A stretch of DNA of 64,000 nt from CAVWCQ01 sp963753545. Lineage in GTDB: Bacteria > Chloroflexota > Anaerolineae > Aggregatilineales > Aggregatilineaceae. The stretch is taken from positions 124,001 to 188,000 of the forward strand of contig CAVWCQ010000002.1 of the NCBI GenBank assembly GCA_963753545.1, written 5' to 3'. This document shows, one piece after another, positions 37,095-45,782 of the stretch (positions are counted from its first letter, which is position 1; each line of letters starts with the position of its first letter). The position numbers and the translations under genes were made by a program. The notes below the pieces were generated by a model. It searched no databases and was not told the DNA's origin. It saw nothing but the letters and a program-made list of their open reading frames with translations.

Positions 37095-38420
37095 TCATTC
37101 AATGGTGGCTCGTTGCCGCTTATCCCACCACCATACAACGAATGCGCACGCGAACAAGTACCAGATAGGCATGATGGGGAACAGATAGCGCGGCAGTGCA
37201 AGCAGGGCGAGGTGAATCCCTGTGAAATAGAACACCAGACCGTAGAGCACCAGCAGCACCCGCCAGCGGCGGGCAAACAGAATCATGCCCGCTGTGCCAA
37301 GCAGCAGCACGCCGTAGTGAAAGAGATAGAGCAGTAACTTGGGCACAAAACCTTGTATCTTCACAACATCGCGCAAGCCGCCTAAGGAGCGGTCTGTACG
37401 CAGCCAGGATGACGTCGCATCTTTGATGCTGCGCCCACCAAAATAGGTGGTGTTGTGCGGCTGCAAATAAGCAGAAGCTAATTCTTTGACGCGATAGTCT
37501 ACCCACCCAACGGGGTTGTCGAGAATGGAAGTCTCCACCTCGCGCTTCATGGCTGCGTTACGCGTCTGGACATCCTCTCCCGGTTCGCCAGCCGTGACGT
37601 TCAATTGTTGATCAAGTTCCTGGGGAGAAGCCTGTCCTTCGGCTCCTTGATATAAAAAGCTCAGGAACCCTTCCCCGCCGATCACCACTCGATCCCATTC
37701 GAAGAAGTTGTAAACCGTCCAGGTAGATATCAGCGGCACATAGCTCAGCAGCAAACAGGCCGAGAGCCGCAGCCAACGCTGGCGAGCCAGTTTCTGCTGG
37801 CGAACATGGAAAAACAGGTGAGCGATAATCACGACCGGAAGAACCAGCGATACGGCGCGTGTTAACGTTGCCAGGGCCAGGAGCGCACCGACGCCCAGCA
37901 GATAGCGTGGGCGAAGTTGGTCCAATGAGCGGCTGTACAAGGCCAGCGCTGCATACAACCAGAAAAAAAACAGGCTCTCGCTGACGACATTTCCCGCCTC
38001 GATCACAAAAACTGGGCTGATGGCGATCAGCCCCGCTGCCCACAGCCCCACCCGGCGCGAAAAAAAACGATTTGCAATGATGTAAACGAACCAGCAGATT
38101 GCCGCCCACAGAACAGACTGGATCAAACGAACCGTTTGCACATCGGTGTACGAATATTGGCTGCCTGTACTCGGCGTAAGGCTTTGCACCGCGCCCAACA
38201 GCAGAGGGTAAAGGGGCGGGGTCTGGATCGGGCCTTTGGTCGTTCCCGTCGTCACCAGATCGTCGCCTACTTCCATATACCAGTTTGTGTCGCCGCCGAC
38301 GAGCTTAGGATGCGGATCGAGCACCAACACGAATATCAGGCGCAGCAGCAGCGTTCCCAACACAATCAACGTTATAAGGGATAGATGCCGAGATAATCGT
38401 GAACTGCTGATCAGATTCAT
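37095..38420 (-). CDS. GT39-like integral membrane glycosyltransferase 1
   Basis: 441 residues. Many helices. After the first helix comes VLDPHPKLVGGDTNWYMEVGDDL, an acidic first loop with D-x-D/E-like residues typical of GT-C transferases (PMT_2/ArnT clan). Later NRFFSRRVGLWAAGLIAISP and WTVYNFFEWD, and a C-terminal helix block. It probably moves a polyprenyl-linked sugar onto an extracytoplasmic target. It lies 12 bp downstream of a second GT-C gene, so the pair is likely one operon. The start at 38420 was taken as given by the first in-frame Met. Confidence 0.85.
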   Translation of the reverse strand: MNLISSSRLSRHLSLITLIVLGTLLLRLIFVLVLDPHPKLVGGDTNWYMEVGDDLVTTGTTKGPIQTPPLYPLLLGAVQSLTPSTGSQYSYTDVQTVRLIQSVLWAAICWFVYIIANRFFSRRVGLWAAGLIAISPVFVIEAGNVVSESLFFFWLYAALALYSRSLDQLRPRYLLGVGALLALATLTRAVSLVLPVVIIAHLFFHVRQQKLARQRWLRLSACLLLSYVPLISTWTVYNFFEWDRVVIGGEGFLSFLYQGAEGQASPQELDQQLNVTAGEPGEDVQTRNAAMKREVETSILDNPVGWVDYRVKELASAYLQPHNTTYFGGRSIKDATSSWLRTDRSLGGLRDVVKIQGFVPKLLLYLFHYGVLLLGTAGMILFARRWRVLLVLYGLVFYFTGIHLALLALPRYLFPIMPIWYLFACAFVVWWWDKRQRATIE

Positions 38421-38432
38421 TGGTCTGGCGTC

Positions 38433-39989
38433 CTATTTCGAACCATCGTCAAAGCGGTAGATTTCTACGATGGTTCCCGGCACATCGCACACGTACACAA
38501 AACGGGGATCAGTCTCATTTTTATCATAAATGGGATCAAGCGAAGGGCGGGCCGGGGGCATCATCAGATAGTCGACCTTGTAGCGCTTTGCCACTTCTAA
38601 TACTCTATCCCGGTCTTCCATTGAAATCATCACTGAACGCACGCCCAAAAAGCGCAGCATAAACTGATCCTGAGCCATCATCACGATTTCTCCGTCGCCG
38701 TTGGTATCGGGCAGGCTGTTGACGACTTTGACCACTTTTTCCATTTCGGACAGGTAGTTATTGGTGAAGGCGATATCGCTGCGCATCATTTCCACCGCAT
38801 TAGCGGTCATCAGGCCAAGTGTTAGCGCCACCGCGCCGCGCCGCATACGCGGATCGGTGATGGCGCGCTCAAGGGCATAAGCGCCCAGCGGGATCAGAAG
38901 CGGAATAAGGGACAGATAGGATTTTTTGAACGAGCCGCCCTGGTTATTATAGGGGGCCAGGATGGTGTAGAACAGGTAAAACACCACCAGTAGTATCAGC
39001 GCCGGAGCAAGCGTCAGTAACCGCTCTTTATCCCGGCTGGCGAACAAGCCGATCAGACCGCCCACCACAGCAACAGGTAACACCACATCGAGCGCCACCA
39101 GCATCATTTTGATGCTGGCTGCCATCTCAAACAGCCGCTTGGCAATCATCTGGCTAATCGTCTGATTCTCGCGCAGAGTCTGCCAGTTGAGATCTCGTCC
39201 GTAGGAATAAAAATCGCGAACATCGGTCATAAAAAACATGCGGCTGAGATGGGGTGTCGTCAGCGATCCCGTCTCGTGAACATTCCGTACTAACCAGGGT
39301 CCAATCACGACGAGCGCTGCTCCTAAGACGAGCACCCCATACAGGCCTGCCTGTGTTATACTTATACGGGAAGTAAGTGCGCTATAAAGGATCAGCGTAA
39401 CGGCCAGGACAGGGAAAAAGAGCATCACTTCGCTGCGGGTTAAATAGGCCAGCCCTACCAGCAGTCCGCACCCGATCAGGGCCAGGAGGTGGTGGTGTTG
39501 CAGCCCATAGACCAGCAGCAAAAGCGCTGTGCCCAAAAAAAATGCACTGGGAATTGGAGTATTGGTGCGCAGCGAGTTGAGCACCAGTTCAGGCAAAACA
39601 GCGGTAAAGGCGGCACTAATCAAGCCAGCCGTTTCCGAGAAGCCGAGCTGCCGCGCTGAGGCAAAAGAAACCAACGGTAACAGGGATCCCAGGAGGATAA
39701 AGGGCAGGATAGCAGCTTGAACGCCTGTCCCAAACAGAGCCATTCCCCCTGCCGCGATCACGCCGGCCAACGGCATCCAAAAATCATCGGGATGGGTGAT
39801 TTGGTCCGGTGGATTGTAGTAATGCCAGATATAATCCGTTTGCAAGCCATTTCCGGCAATAATCTGGCGGCCCAGGTTGTAATAATGGTTGGGATCAGCA
39901 ATACCTGGATGTTTGACAAAAATTAAGAGGACAGCGCGCAGTAGGACTGCACCCAGGCAGATCAAACCCAGTTTATAAGAGAGCTTCAT
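38433..39989 (-). CDS. GT39-like integral membrane glycosyltransferase 2
   Basis: 518 residues with about a dozen helices. The first loop FVKHPGIADPNHYYNLGRQI carries the acidic D-P-N motif of GT-C enzymes; further LGFSETAGLISAAFTAVLPELV and LTRSEVMLFFPVLA match this clan. It has a soluble C-terminal end (NSLPDTNGDGEIVMMAQDQF, VLEVAKRYKVDYLMMPP) outside the membrane. Similar in plan to gene 37095-38420 but clearly diverged. First gene of the two-gene minus-strand unit; the 111-bp gap to the next gene (40101, plus strand) holds the divergent start sites. Confidence 0.85.
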   Translation of the reverse strand: MKLSYKLGLICLGAVLLRAVLLIFVKHPGIADPNHYYNLGRQIIAGNGLQTDYIWHYYNPPDQITHPDDFWMPLAGVIAAGGMALFGTGVQAAILPFILLGSLLPLVSFASARQLGFSETAGLISAAFTAVLPELVLNSLRTNTPIPSAFFLGTALLLLVYGLQHHHLLALIGCGLLVGLAYLTRSEVMLFFPVLAVTLILYSALTSRISITQAGLYGVLVLGAALVVIGPWLVRNVHETGSLTTPHLSRMFFMTDVRDFYSYGRDLNWQTLRENQTISQMIAKRLFEMAASIKMMLVALDVVLPVAVVGGLIGLFASRDKERLLTLAPALILLVVFYLFYTILAPYNNQGGSFKKSYLSLIPLLIPLGAYALERAITDPRMRRGAVALTLGLMTANAVEMMRSDIAFTNNYLSEMEKVVKVVNSLPDTNGDGEIVMMAQDQFMLRFLGVRSVMISMEDRDRVLEVAKRYKVDYLMMPPARPSLDPIYDKNETDPRFVYVCDVPGTIVEIYRFDDGSK

Positions 39990-40100
39990 AAATGGTCCCG
40001 GTACAGTTATTTCGCTATTTTACCGGGAAGATTGTATGAGCAAGCGTTTAGGGTGTCAACCTGCGTCCACCTGACCGTCTGACACGGCGGAGAAATACCC

Positions 40101-41303
40101 ATGAATATTCGTGAACCAGCCGTCCATGTGACCTATTATTACCTTCGTGAGGCCCCTGGCGACACCCTCTCCCGCCGCCGGGATCGCCACGATGCTTTTA
40201 TCACCGAAACGCAGCGGCTGCTGCAACTGGTGTCTGGCTGGCTGTCGCGCCCAATACCGACTATGCCGCCCATTCCTTTTTGGGAAAACAGCGCCCCAGC
40301 CAGCATCCAATCCGTGATGGAAACGGGCGAATTGCAAGGGCGGATTAACGCCTCAGCGTGGCTCTACGCGAGCGTGTTGCGCAATATGTTCCTGCTGCGC
40401 GTGCTGGTCTCTCGTTCTGGCGAGCATGATCCCACGACCTGGAATATGCTCGATGAAGCACTGGGCAGCGCGCCAACAACGCCATCCTGGCTGCACATGA
40501 CGCGTTATTGGTGCGGGCTGGCCCCGCGCCCTCCTGAGGAGTTCGAGGCGGAGCGTTTCCCGGCAATTAAAACGCAGTTCGGTGTTCTGAGCCTGGGCTA
40601 TGCCGGTACACCGCATCTGCTCGTATATCCCGATGCCCGAACCGAAAGTCGCGCCCGTTCGTTTATAGGATCGCTTTCCGCCCAGTTAGATTGGTACCCG
40701 GTGCAGGCGCATTATCTGCTCGATAATTACTTGAACCGCACGGCCCGCAGCCAGCAGAGCGCTTTGGAGCAGGTTGCCCAGTCGGTTCAGAACTGGGGCG
40801 GATCAGACGGAGGGCGGTTGCAATCACTGATCCCGCTGCAAACCCAATTGGAGACGGTAGAACACACCTATCAGGGAGCGCTGGCTGATCTGTCTTTTAC
40901 CGAGAGCACGGCCCATGAAGTTCACTCTCTGATGAACGAATACCGCCTCTCGCTGATGAGCAGCGGCCTGTGGGACGCCGCCCCCAGCCTGTGGGAGTCG
41001 CAGGTCGCGGCATTGACCGGAATCGAAAGCCAGATTCGTGCCGATGTGCAGTATGTCGAAAGTACGATGCGGCAGATGGACCTGCTGGTTCGCGGCTTGC
41101 AGGTGCGCGTCGGCATGATCCAGGGCGAACGGCTGCGGCTTCTGATCTACCTGGCTGTCGTGATCGGCCTGGGCGTGCTGACAGTGCTCATTGCCGACAC
41201 CAGCCCGCAGCGCATCATGGCGCGGGTGATCGGCCTGCTGCTGGTCATTGCCCTGGCCTGGGTTGGCTGGCTTGCTCTCTATCGTAAGCGCAAAGCTTCT
41301 TAG
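40101..41303 (+). CDS. Unknown protein with coiled coil and two C-terminal membrane helices
   Basis: 400 residues, not recognised. N-terminal globular part (about 1-200) rich in Trp and Arg with no known motif; then a long helical, probably coiled-coil region (LEQVAQSVQNW, LIPLQTQLETVEHTYQG, VESTMRQMDLLVRGLQVR); then two helices at the C-terminus (about 345-365 and 372-390) ended by YRKRKAS. The plan (large soluble domain, coiled coil, two helices) recalls CorA-type proteins but the GxN signature is missing. GGAG precedes ATG 40101. It overlaps the xylulokinase stop by 4 bp at its 3' end. Probably membrane-attached with the soluble part in the cytoplasm. Confidence 0.7.
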   Translation: MNIREPAVHVTYYYLREAPGDTLSRRRDRHDAFITETQRLLQLVSGWLSRPIPTMPPIPFWENSAPASIQSVMETGELQGRINASAWLYASVLRNMFLLRVLVSRSGEHDPTTWNMLDEALGSAPTTPSWLHMTRYWCGLAPRPPEEFEAERFPAIKTQFGVLSLGYAGTPHLLVYPDARTESRARSFIGSLSAQLDWYPVQAHYLLDNYLNRTARSQQSALEQVAQSVQNWGGSDGGRLQSLIPLQTQLETVEHTYQGALADLSFTESTAHEVHSLMNEYRLSLMSSGLWDAAPSLWESQVAALTGIESQIRADVQYVESTMRQMDLLVRGLQVRVGMIQGERLRLLIYLAVVIGLGVLTVLIADTSPQRIMARVIGLLLVIALAWVGWLALYRKRKAS

Positions 41304-42823
41304 CGCAGCGCCCGCAGCGCTGGATAAAGTGCCCGGAAGCGCTCATATCCTTCCGCGTAAACAGCCTGTTCCGCTCCATCCGGCGTCTCGGTGGGACCGT
41401 AATGGACGGATCGGGCCACTGCTTGCGGCAGATCATAAAACAGATTCGCGCCAACTCCCGCCAGAAGCGCTGCCCCAACAGCGGTATGCTCTGACCCGGC
41501 AATCGTTTGCAGGTTGACGCCGAGCACACTCGCGATAATGCCCCGCCAGAGCGCGCTTTGCGATCCACCGCCGCCGATCAGAAAATGATCGGGTGTTGGC
41601 CCAACGCTTTGCAGAGCCATCAGGCAGTCTTTAAAGGCGTAGGCAACTCCTTCCAGCACGGCGCGGGTGAGATGCGCGCTGCTGTGGCGCATGGTCAACC
41701 CCGTGAAGGAGCCAGATGCGGCAGGGTCCATGTGTGGCGTGCGTTCCCCTTCCAGGTACGGCAAAAAGGTTAGGCCCTCCGATCCGGGTGGAACTTTGGC
41801 GGCCTCTGCCAACAGGTCAGGATAGGATAGGCTGCGGTCTGGGCTGATCATAGAGCGCCACCAGCGCAGCGCGATTCCGCCGTTGAGAATGGCCCCCATT
41901 GTGTACCAGCGTTCTGGCACGGCGTGGCAAAACGTGTTTAAGCGCAGGTGAGGATCAACCAGTGGGCGGCGCGAAACAACTGTTACCTGCCCGCCCGTGC
42001 CCAGAGTAATCGATCCGCGTCCCGGTTCGCTGACGCCCACGCCAAGCAGCAGCCCTGCCTGATCACCTGCCCCCGCCACAACCGGGATGCCGGGCCGCAG
42101 TCCGAGCGCTTCAGCCGCGTCGGGTTGAAGTTCGCCAACCACGTCGCCGGATTCGCGCACCGGGGCCAGCATCTCCAGGGGAACCCCGCATGCCGCTGCC
42201 AGTATTTCGGACCACTGCCGCCGTTCGATATCGAACAGCCATGTCGCTGCTGCGTCGCTGGGTTCCGAACTTAACTCGCCTGTCAGCCGGAGAACAATAC
42301 TATCTTTAGGCTGAACGGCGGCGCGGGCCTGTTTAAAAAGCTCTGGTTCGACTTCGCGCAGCCACGCGAGACTTGCCCCGGCAAATCCCGGCGAAAGACG
42401 GTTGCCCGCTACAGAGGTGATCACTTCTGGTCGAACCCGTTTTTGGATCACATCGCACAGGTTTGCGCTGCGGCGGTCCATCCAGATAATCGCCGGGCGC
42501 AGTGGCTGCAAATCGTGCCCAATCAGGACGACACCGTGCATCTGTCCCGCCAGCCCAATTCCCTGCACGCGCTCCGGCGATACGCTCGCTGTCTTCAACG
42601 CGCCGCGTACTGCGCCAACCACAGCCTGCCACCAAGTTTCGGGGTCCTGTTCGGCCCAGTTGGGGCGCGGTGTCTGTACACCATATCCCTCCTGGCCCCC
42701 CCCAAGGAGCTGTCCATTTTCATCGAGCACAATACACTTGGTGCTTTGTGTTCCAATATCAATGCCAAGCACCACGTTAACGGTGTCTGAGGTTGTACGC
42801 GCCATTCTCAAAAATGCTTTCAT
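41300..42823 (-). CDS. xylB: Xylulokinase-like FGGY sugar kinase
   Basis: About 507 residues. FGGY kinase, ATP-dependent phosphorylation of D-xylulose or a related ketose. Motifs: GIDIGTQSTKCIVLDENG (phosphate 1), GLAGQMHGVVLIG (the xylulokinase substrate loop), PAIIWMDRRS, PVVAGAGDQAGLLLG with catalytic Asp, GTGGQVTVV, FLPYLEGERTPHMDPAASG and GGGGSQSALWRGIIASV near the C-terminus. Length is usual. The start is uncertain: ATG 42823 or 42805 lie just before the conserved domain; neither has a good ribosome site, and the frame is open to 42961. Divergent from the recombinase gene; no other xylose genes adjoin. Confidence 0.88.
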   Translation of the reverse strand: MKAFLRMARTTSDTVNVVLGIDIGTQSTKCIVLDENGQLLGGGQEGYGVQTPRPNWAEQDPETWWQAVVGAVRGALKTASVSPERVQGIGLAGQMHGVVLIGHDLQPLRPAIIWMDRRSANLCDVIQKRVRPEVITSVAGNRLSPGFAGASLAWLREVEPELFKQARAAVQPKDSIVLRLTGELSSEPSDAAATWLFDIERRQWSEILAAACGVPLEMLAPVRESGDVVGELQPDAAEALGLRPGIPVVAGAGDQAGLLLGVGVSEPGRGSITLGTGGQVTVVSRRPLVDPHLRLNTFCHAVPERWYTMGAILNGGIALRWWRSMISPDRSLSYPDLLAEAAKVPPGSEGLTFLPYLEGERTPHMDPAASGSFTGLTMRHSSAHLTRAVLEGVAYAFKDCLMALQSVGPTPDHFLIGGGGSQSALWRGIIASVLGVNLQTIAGSEHTAVGAALLAGVGANLFYDLPQAVARSVHYGPTETPDGAEQAVYAEGYERFRALYPALRALR

Positions 42824-42902
42824 AAGAGTTCGACTGATTTTTTGGGGAAGTCGTGTTATGATCCTCCCTATAAGTATATTCGATTTAACGCAGGGAGCCG
42901 CT

Positions 42903-43916
42903 TTGGACAATTCCCCGCCGCAGAACACAAACGGCGCTCTCCAAGTTACGCCTGAAATCACTTTCGACTATACAAGCGTGCTGGCGGGTCGTGCCAGCAG
43001 CAGTCACACTCGGCGCGCCTACGCCCGCTGGGTAGATCGCTACCTGTCGAACACCGCCGGGCTGCCGCTGACCACAGGCATTGATCGGGACGCGCGGATG
43101 CATGCGCTGCCGCTCTATGCGCTGCTTCCGGTAATGAACCCGTCCAGCCTGCGCGCGTGGTTGGGGCGGCTGTCGGAAGAAGGCCAGGGTAAGCAGGGTC
43201 TGAACCAGGCTCGTGCCGCCATTGTCACGCTGGCGAGCCTCCTCTCGGAATCCGGCTGGCTGGACGATTACAGCAGCGCGGCGATGGGCAATGTCCGCAC
43301 CCCGCGTGCCGAAGAAGGGCAGCGCCCCGGACATTGGCTGTCATTGGAACAGCTTCGCTTGCTGATGCAGGCCGCCGAAACCATCGCTACCACCGAGAAT
43401 CAGCGCTCCCGCAATCGGGTGGTTATGGGCATGCTCTGTACGATGGCCCTCCGCCGTGAGGAACTGTCCGAAGCGCGCTGGAGCGACCTGGGCACGCAGA
43501 ATGGACGCCCGGTGATGCTCGTCCACGGCAAGGGCAGCAAAACCGTTTACGTCGATATCCCCCGCAATGTCATGCAAAGTATGGAAGAGTGGATGAACCG
43601 TGTTTCGCCCGATCCGGACTCGGTGCTCATCCGCCGCATCTGGAAAGGTGGGCGGATCAGTGACAGTGGGCTGAGTACCGACGCGCTGTGGCGTATTGTC
43701 AGTGCCTCCGCCGAACGGGCTGGGCTGGGACGGGTCGCCCCGCATGATCTCCGCCGCAGTATCGCTGGGGCCTTGCAGCAAAGCGGCCAGCCGATTGATA
43801 TGATCAGCCGCCTGCTGCGCCATTCCAATGTCGCCATCACCGAGCGCTATCTCAGCAAGCTGCCGCAGCAGAACGAAGGCGCGGTGCACATGGCCGACCT
43901 GCTCGGACTCGAATAG
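42903..43916 (+). CDS. Tyrosine recombinase/integrase (XerC/D type)
   Basis: 337 residues. N-terminal SAM-like core-binding domain (SSHTRRAYARWVDRYL) and C-terminal catalytic domain with all expected residues: Arg in ALRREELSEARW, Lys in VHGKGSKTVYV, HxxR in HDLRRS, His in LLRHSNVAITERYL and Tyr of ERYL. Start set at TTG 42903, which has GGGAG 6 bases upstream; the frame is open far upstream across the divergent xylB start, and ATG 42858 is the alternative. Size and motif order fit Xer-like or small phage integrases. No phage genes, tRNA or flanking direct repeats were seen, so it may be a housekeeping-type or stranded recombinase. Confidence 0.9.
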   Translation: MDNSPPQNTNGALQVTPEITFDYTSVLAGRASSSHTRRAYARWVDRYLSNTAGLPLTTGIDRDARMHALPLYALLPVMNPSSLRAWLGRLSEEGQGKQGLNQARAAIVTLASLLSESGWLDDYSSAAMGNVRTPRAEEGQRPGHWLSLEQLRLLMQAAETIATTENQRSRNRVVMGMLCTMALRREELSEARWSDLGTQNGRPVMLVHGKGSKTVYVDIPRNVMQSMEEWMNRVSPDPDSVLIRRIWKGGRISDSGLSTDALWRIVSASAERAGLGRVAPHDLRRSIAGALQQSGQPIDMISRLLRHSNVAITERYLSKLPQQNEGAVHMADLLGLE

Positions 43917-44025
43917 TAAATTTTCCGCCCGTTCTTGTGAATATCTTACTAAAAACTCTTGTTTCTCAAACGGAGATTAGGTATACTCTTTCTTTGGAAA
44001 GAAGTACGTAACGAGGTGAGAGACA

Positions 44026-44328
44026 ATGCCAATCTATACCTACGAATGTGAAGAATGTGGTGTGCGGTTCGAATCACGCCAGAAATTCACGGATGATCCA
44101 ATCACTGAATGCCCGGAGTGTGGCAGTCATACACACCGTGTTCCTCAGGCGGTCGGGATTGTCTTCAAGGGTTCCGGTTGGTACGTGACCGATAGTAAAG
44201 GCCGCAACAACCTGGCGGTTCCACCGAAAAAAGAGGGCGAATCCGGCGATAACAAGGCATCTGAAACTAAAAGCGCCAAGCCCGAAAGCGGCAGTGCTTC
44301 GTCTTCTTCGGACTCTGCAAAAGAATAA
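44026..44328 (+). CDS. FmdB-family zinc-ribbon protein
   Basis: 100 residues. The N-terminal half is the FmdB regulatory-type zinc ribbon: MPIYTYECEECGVRFESRQKF, later CPECGSHTHRV, with CxxC pairs at about 8-11 and 34-37, then GIVFKGSGWYVTDS. The C-terminal half is a low-complexity Lys/Ser/Glu tail. Members may bind DNA or ligate metals; function is not settled. GAGG precedes ATG 44026. A strong terminator follows after 25 bp. Confidence 0.92.
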   Translation: MPIYTYECEECGVRFESRQKFTDDPITECPECGSHTHRVPQAVGIVFKGSGWYVTDSKGRNNLAVPPKKEGESGDNKASETKSAKPESGSASSSSDSAKE

Positions 44329-44352
44329 TCTCACCGCTTTATTCGATCATCC

Positions 44353-44398
44353 AAAAAGGCGGCTCAGGCGATTGAAGATCGCAGAGGGCCGCCTTTTT
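44353..44398 (+). terminator. Hairpin terminator after fmdB-like gene
   Basis: AAAAAGGCGGC pairs with GCCGCCTTTTT at 44388-44398, closing a loop of about 24 bases that can form a second small stem. T run on both strands, so it can serve both the fmdB-like gene and the convergent gene at 44424-44723. Confidence 0.82.
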
Positions 44399-44423
44399 CG
44401 TTTCTTGTCTTCTATCCCTACAG

Positions 44424-44723
44424 CTAGATTTGGAACCCCGCGCTGGCCCGGACGATCTTCTGCTGGTAATTGTCGACATAGGTCAGCAGCTTTTCGTGCA
44501 GCCCCTGCCAGTCATCACTTGCCAGCATATCCCGCATGGTTGCCAGATCATCGGTGATGCCTTCCATCAGGATTTGCGGGCATTCCCCGTAGACGGAAAA
44601 CCAGGCTTCGGTAGGGGTGAGGCCCAGGCGGGTGATACCCGGCGCAAATTCACGGACCATAAACTCGAAGTATTCCTGGTCCTGACCCGGTTTAATGTCC
44701 CAAGTGAGCAACAGTTTGATCAT
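44424..44723 (-). CDS. Small conserved-looking protein, possibly dimeric alpha/beta barrel
   Basis: 99 residues, no signal peptide or helix. It opens MIKLLLTWDIKPGQDQEYFEFM, and has two strand-helix units (FAPGITRLGLTPTEAW; ILMEGITDDLATMRDML) that recall NIPSNAP/ABM-type ferredoxin-like folds, but no diagnostic residues are visible. Function unknown. It is the downstream partner of the metallo-hydrolase gene (45406-44771) across a 47-bp gap on the same strand, so they may be co-transcribed. Confidence 0.62.
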   Translation of the reverse strand: MIKLLLTWDIKPGQDQEYFEFMVREFAPGITRLGLTPTEAWFSVYGECPQILMEGITDDLATMRDMLASDDWQGLHEKLLTYVDNYQQKIVRASAGFQI

Positions 44724-44770
44724 GTGCGGCTCTATTCCTTGCTGGCATAGTTAGCGCGAGTCGTACTGAG

Positions 44771-45406
44771 TTAATGCCGGTAATCCAGCAGCACTACCTG
44801 AGTTTGTTCGGGCAGCGAGCTGGAGACCACGCGCAGCATGGGTTCTTCCTGAATGGCGTTGATGCCCATTTCCCTCATGAAGCGATCAACACCATCCAAT
44901 TCCAGACCGCGCAGCGCTTCTGTCCGGTAGTGCATAGGAACCACAATACTTGGTTCCAGCAGGCTGATCACTTCGGCTGCCTGGCTGGAAGAGAGGCTGC
45001 CGCCGCCACCTACCGGAACCAGGGCGACATCCACTGGCCCCAATGACTCGATCATGGAATGGCTGGGAACGTGATCCAGATCGCCCAGGTGAGCAACCGT
45101 CAGGCCATCGTAATCGAGCACGTAAACCACATTTCGACGGGGATTCTCAGCCTTCTCATCAAAGGTGGCTACACCAATGACAAAGACTCCCCCGATCTCA
45201 TATTCGCCCGGCCCGCGAATCACCCGCTGGCTCTTGATGGTATCTAAATTGTTGTGACCCGGCGCATCATGACTGATCGTCACGATATCCGACTTGAGTT
45301 TCGGCACTTCGTAGCCAAGGCTCTCGTCAAAGGGATCGGTGACAACGGAAGCACGCCCGCGTTCAACAATCCGAAAACAACTGTGTCCGTACCAGACAAT
45401 GTCCAT
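44771..45406 (-). CDS. Metallo-beta-lactamase fold hydrolase (UlaG-like)
   Basis: 211 residues. It opens MDIVWYGHSCFRIVERG, the usual start of the UlaG-like branch where the first His is metal-proximal. It then has SHDAPGHNN, HLGDLDHVPS with Asp, and PMHYRTEAL with the last His, giving a plausible metal site. Metal-dependent hydrolase of unknown substrate, cytoplasmic. GGAG precedes ATG 45406. Divergent from the IclR cluster; the gap of about 370 bp upstream holds a weak small ORF and the IclR promoter. Confidence 0.88.
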   Translation of the reverse strand: MDIVWYGHSCFRIVERGRASVVTDPFDESLGYEVPKLKSDIVTISHDAPGHNNLDTIKSQRVIRGPGEYEIGGVFVIGVATFDEKAENPRRNVVYVLDYDGLTVAHLGDLDHVPSHSMIESLGPVDVALVPVGGGGSLSSSQAAEVISLLEPSIVVPMHYRTEALRGLELDGVDRFMREMGINAIQEEPMLRVVSSSLPEQTQVVLLDYRH

Positions 45407-45574
45407 TCATCTCCACCGTGATGAGACTCGATTTTCCGCGAGCTTTTTCCCTCAGAAAGCGCTGAGATTATACCTCACAGGCTCGTTATCCGCCACTACT
45501 CCATATCCCTCCCAGGGCAATCGCATCAGAAGTGCGGACGGGCATAACAGGGTGCGTTCAGTGAGGAGGGTGTC

Positions 45575-45685
45575 ATGACAGACGCATCGAAATCTGGCGC
45601 TGCTGGGCCGTCCGTGATCCGCTGGCCTGTTGCAGCAAAACAGGACATCGTATCTTCGGATACAAAGGGTTCCTATCACTGTTGA
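45575..45685 (+). CDS. Possible 36-residue leader peptide ORF upstream of iclR
   Basis: MTDASKSGAAGPSVIRWPVA... ending SYHC, preceded by GAGGAGG at 4 bases from ATG. It ends on the -35 box of the promoter that drives the IclR gene. Codon use is unremarkable. There is no family match that I know. It may be chance, since the strong ribosome site is the only support; nothing else was seen in 45407-45680. Confidence 0.25.
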   Translation: MTDASKSGAAGPSVIRWPVAAKQDIVSSDTKGSYHC

Positions 45686-45709
45686 CACGAGAGGTAAGTG
45701 GGTTATAAT
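45682..45709 (+). promoter_or_regulatory. Consensus sigma-70 promoter of the IclR regulator
   Basis: TTGACA at 45682-45687 and TATAAT at 45704-45709 with a 16-bp spacer. Both hexamers are perfect. The IclR-like box starts 2 bp downstream, on the transcription start. Confidence 0.85.
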
Positions 45710-45710
45710 T

Positions 45711-45725
45711 TGAGAAACGTTTTCA
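45711..45725. promoter_or_regulatory. IclR-like operator box, autoregulatory site
   Basis: TGAGAAACGTTTTCA. It shares 11 of 15 positions with the box at 46651-46665 in front of the aldehyde dehydrogenase gene; both have TG-x2-AA-x2-GTTTTCA. Location just downstream of the -10 suggests repression by the regulator itself (inference). Confidence 0.6.
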
Positions 45726-45782
45726 TTTATCGGAATTTACAATTCAATTTAAAACGACTACAAACGACAAAGAGGAGTTGAG

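Noticed and set aside
43917..44025. Attachment site or tRNA next to the tyrosine recombinase
   Set aside because: No tRNA-like fold and no direct repeats were seen around the gene.
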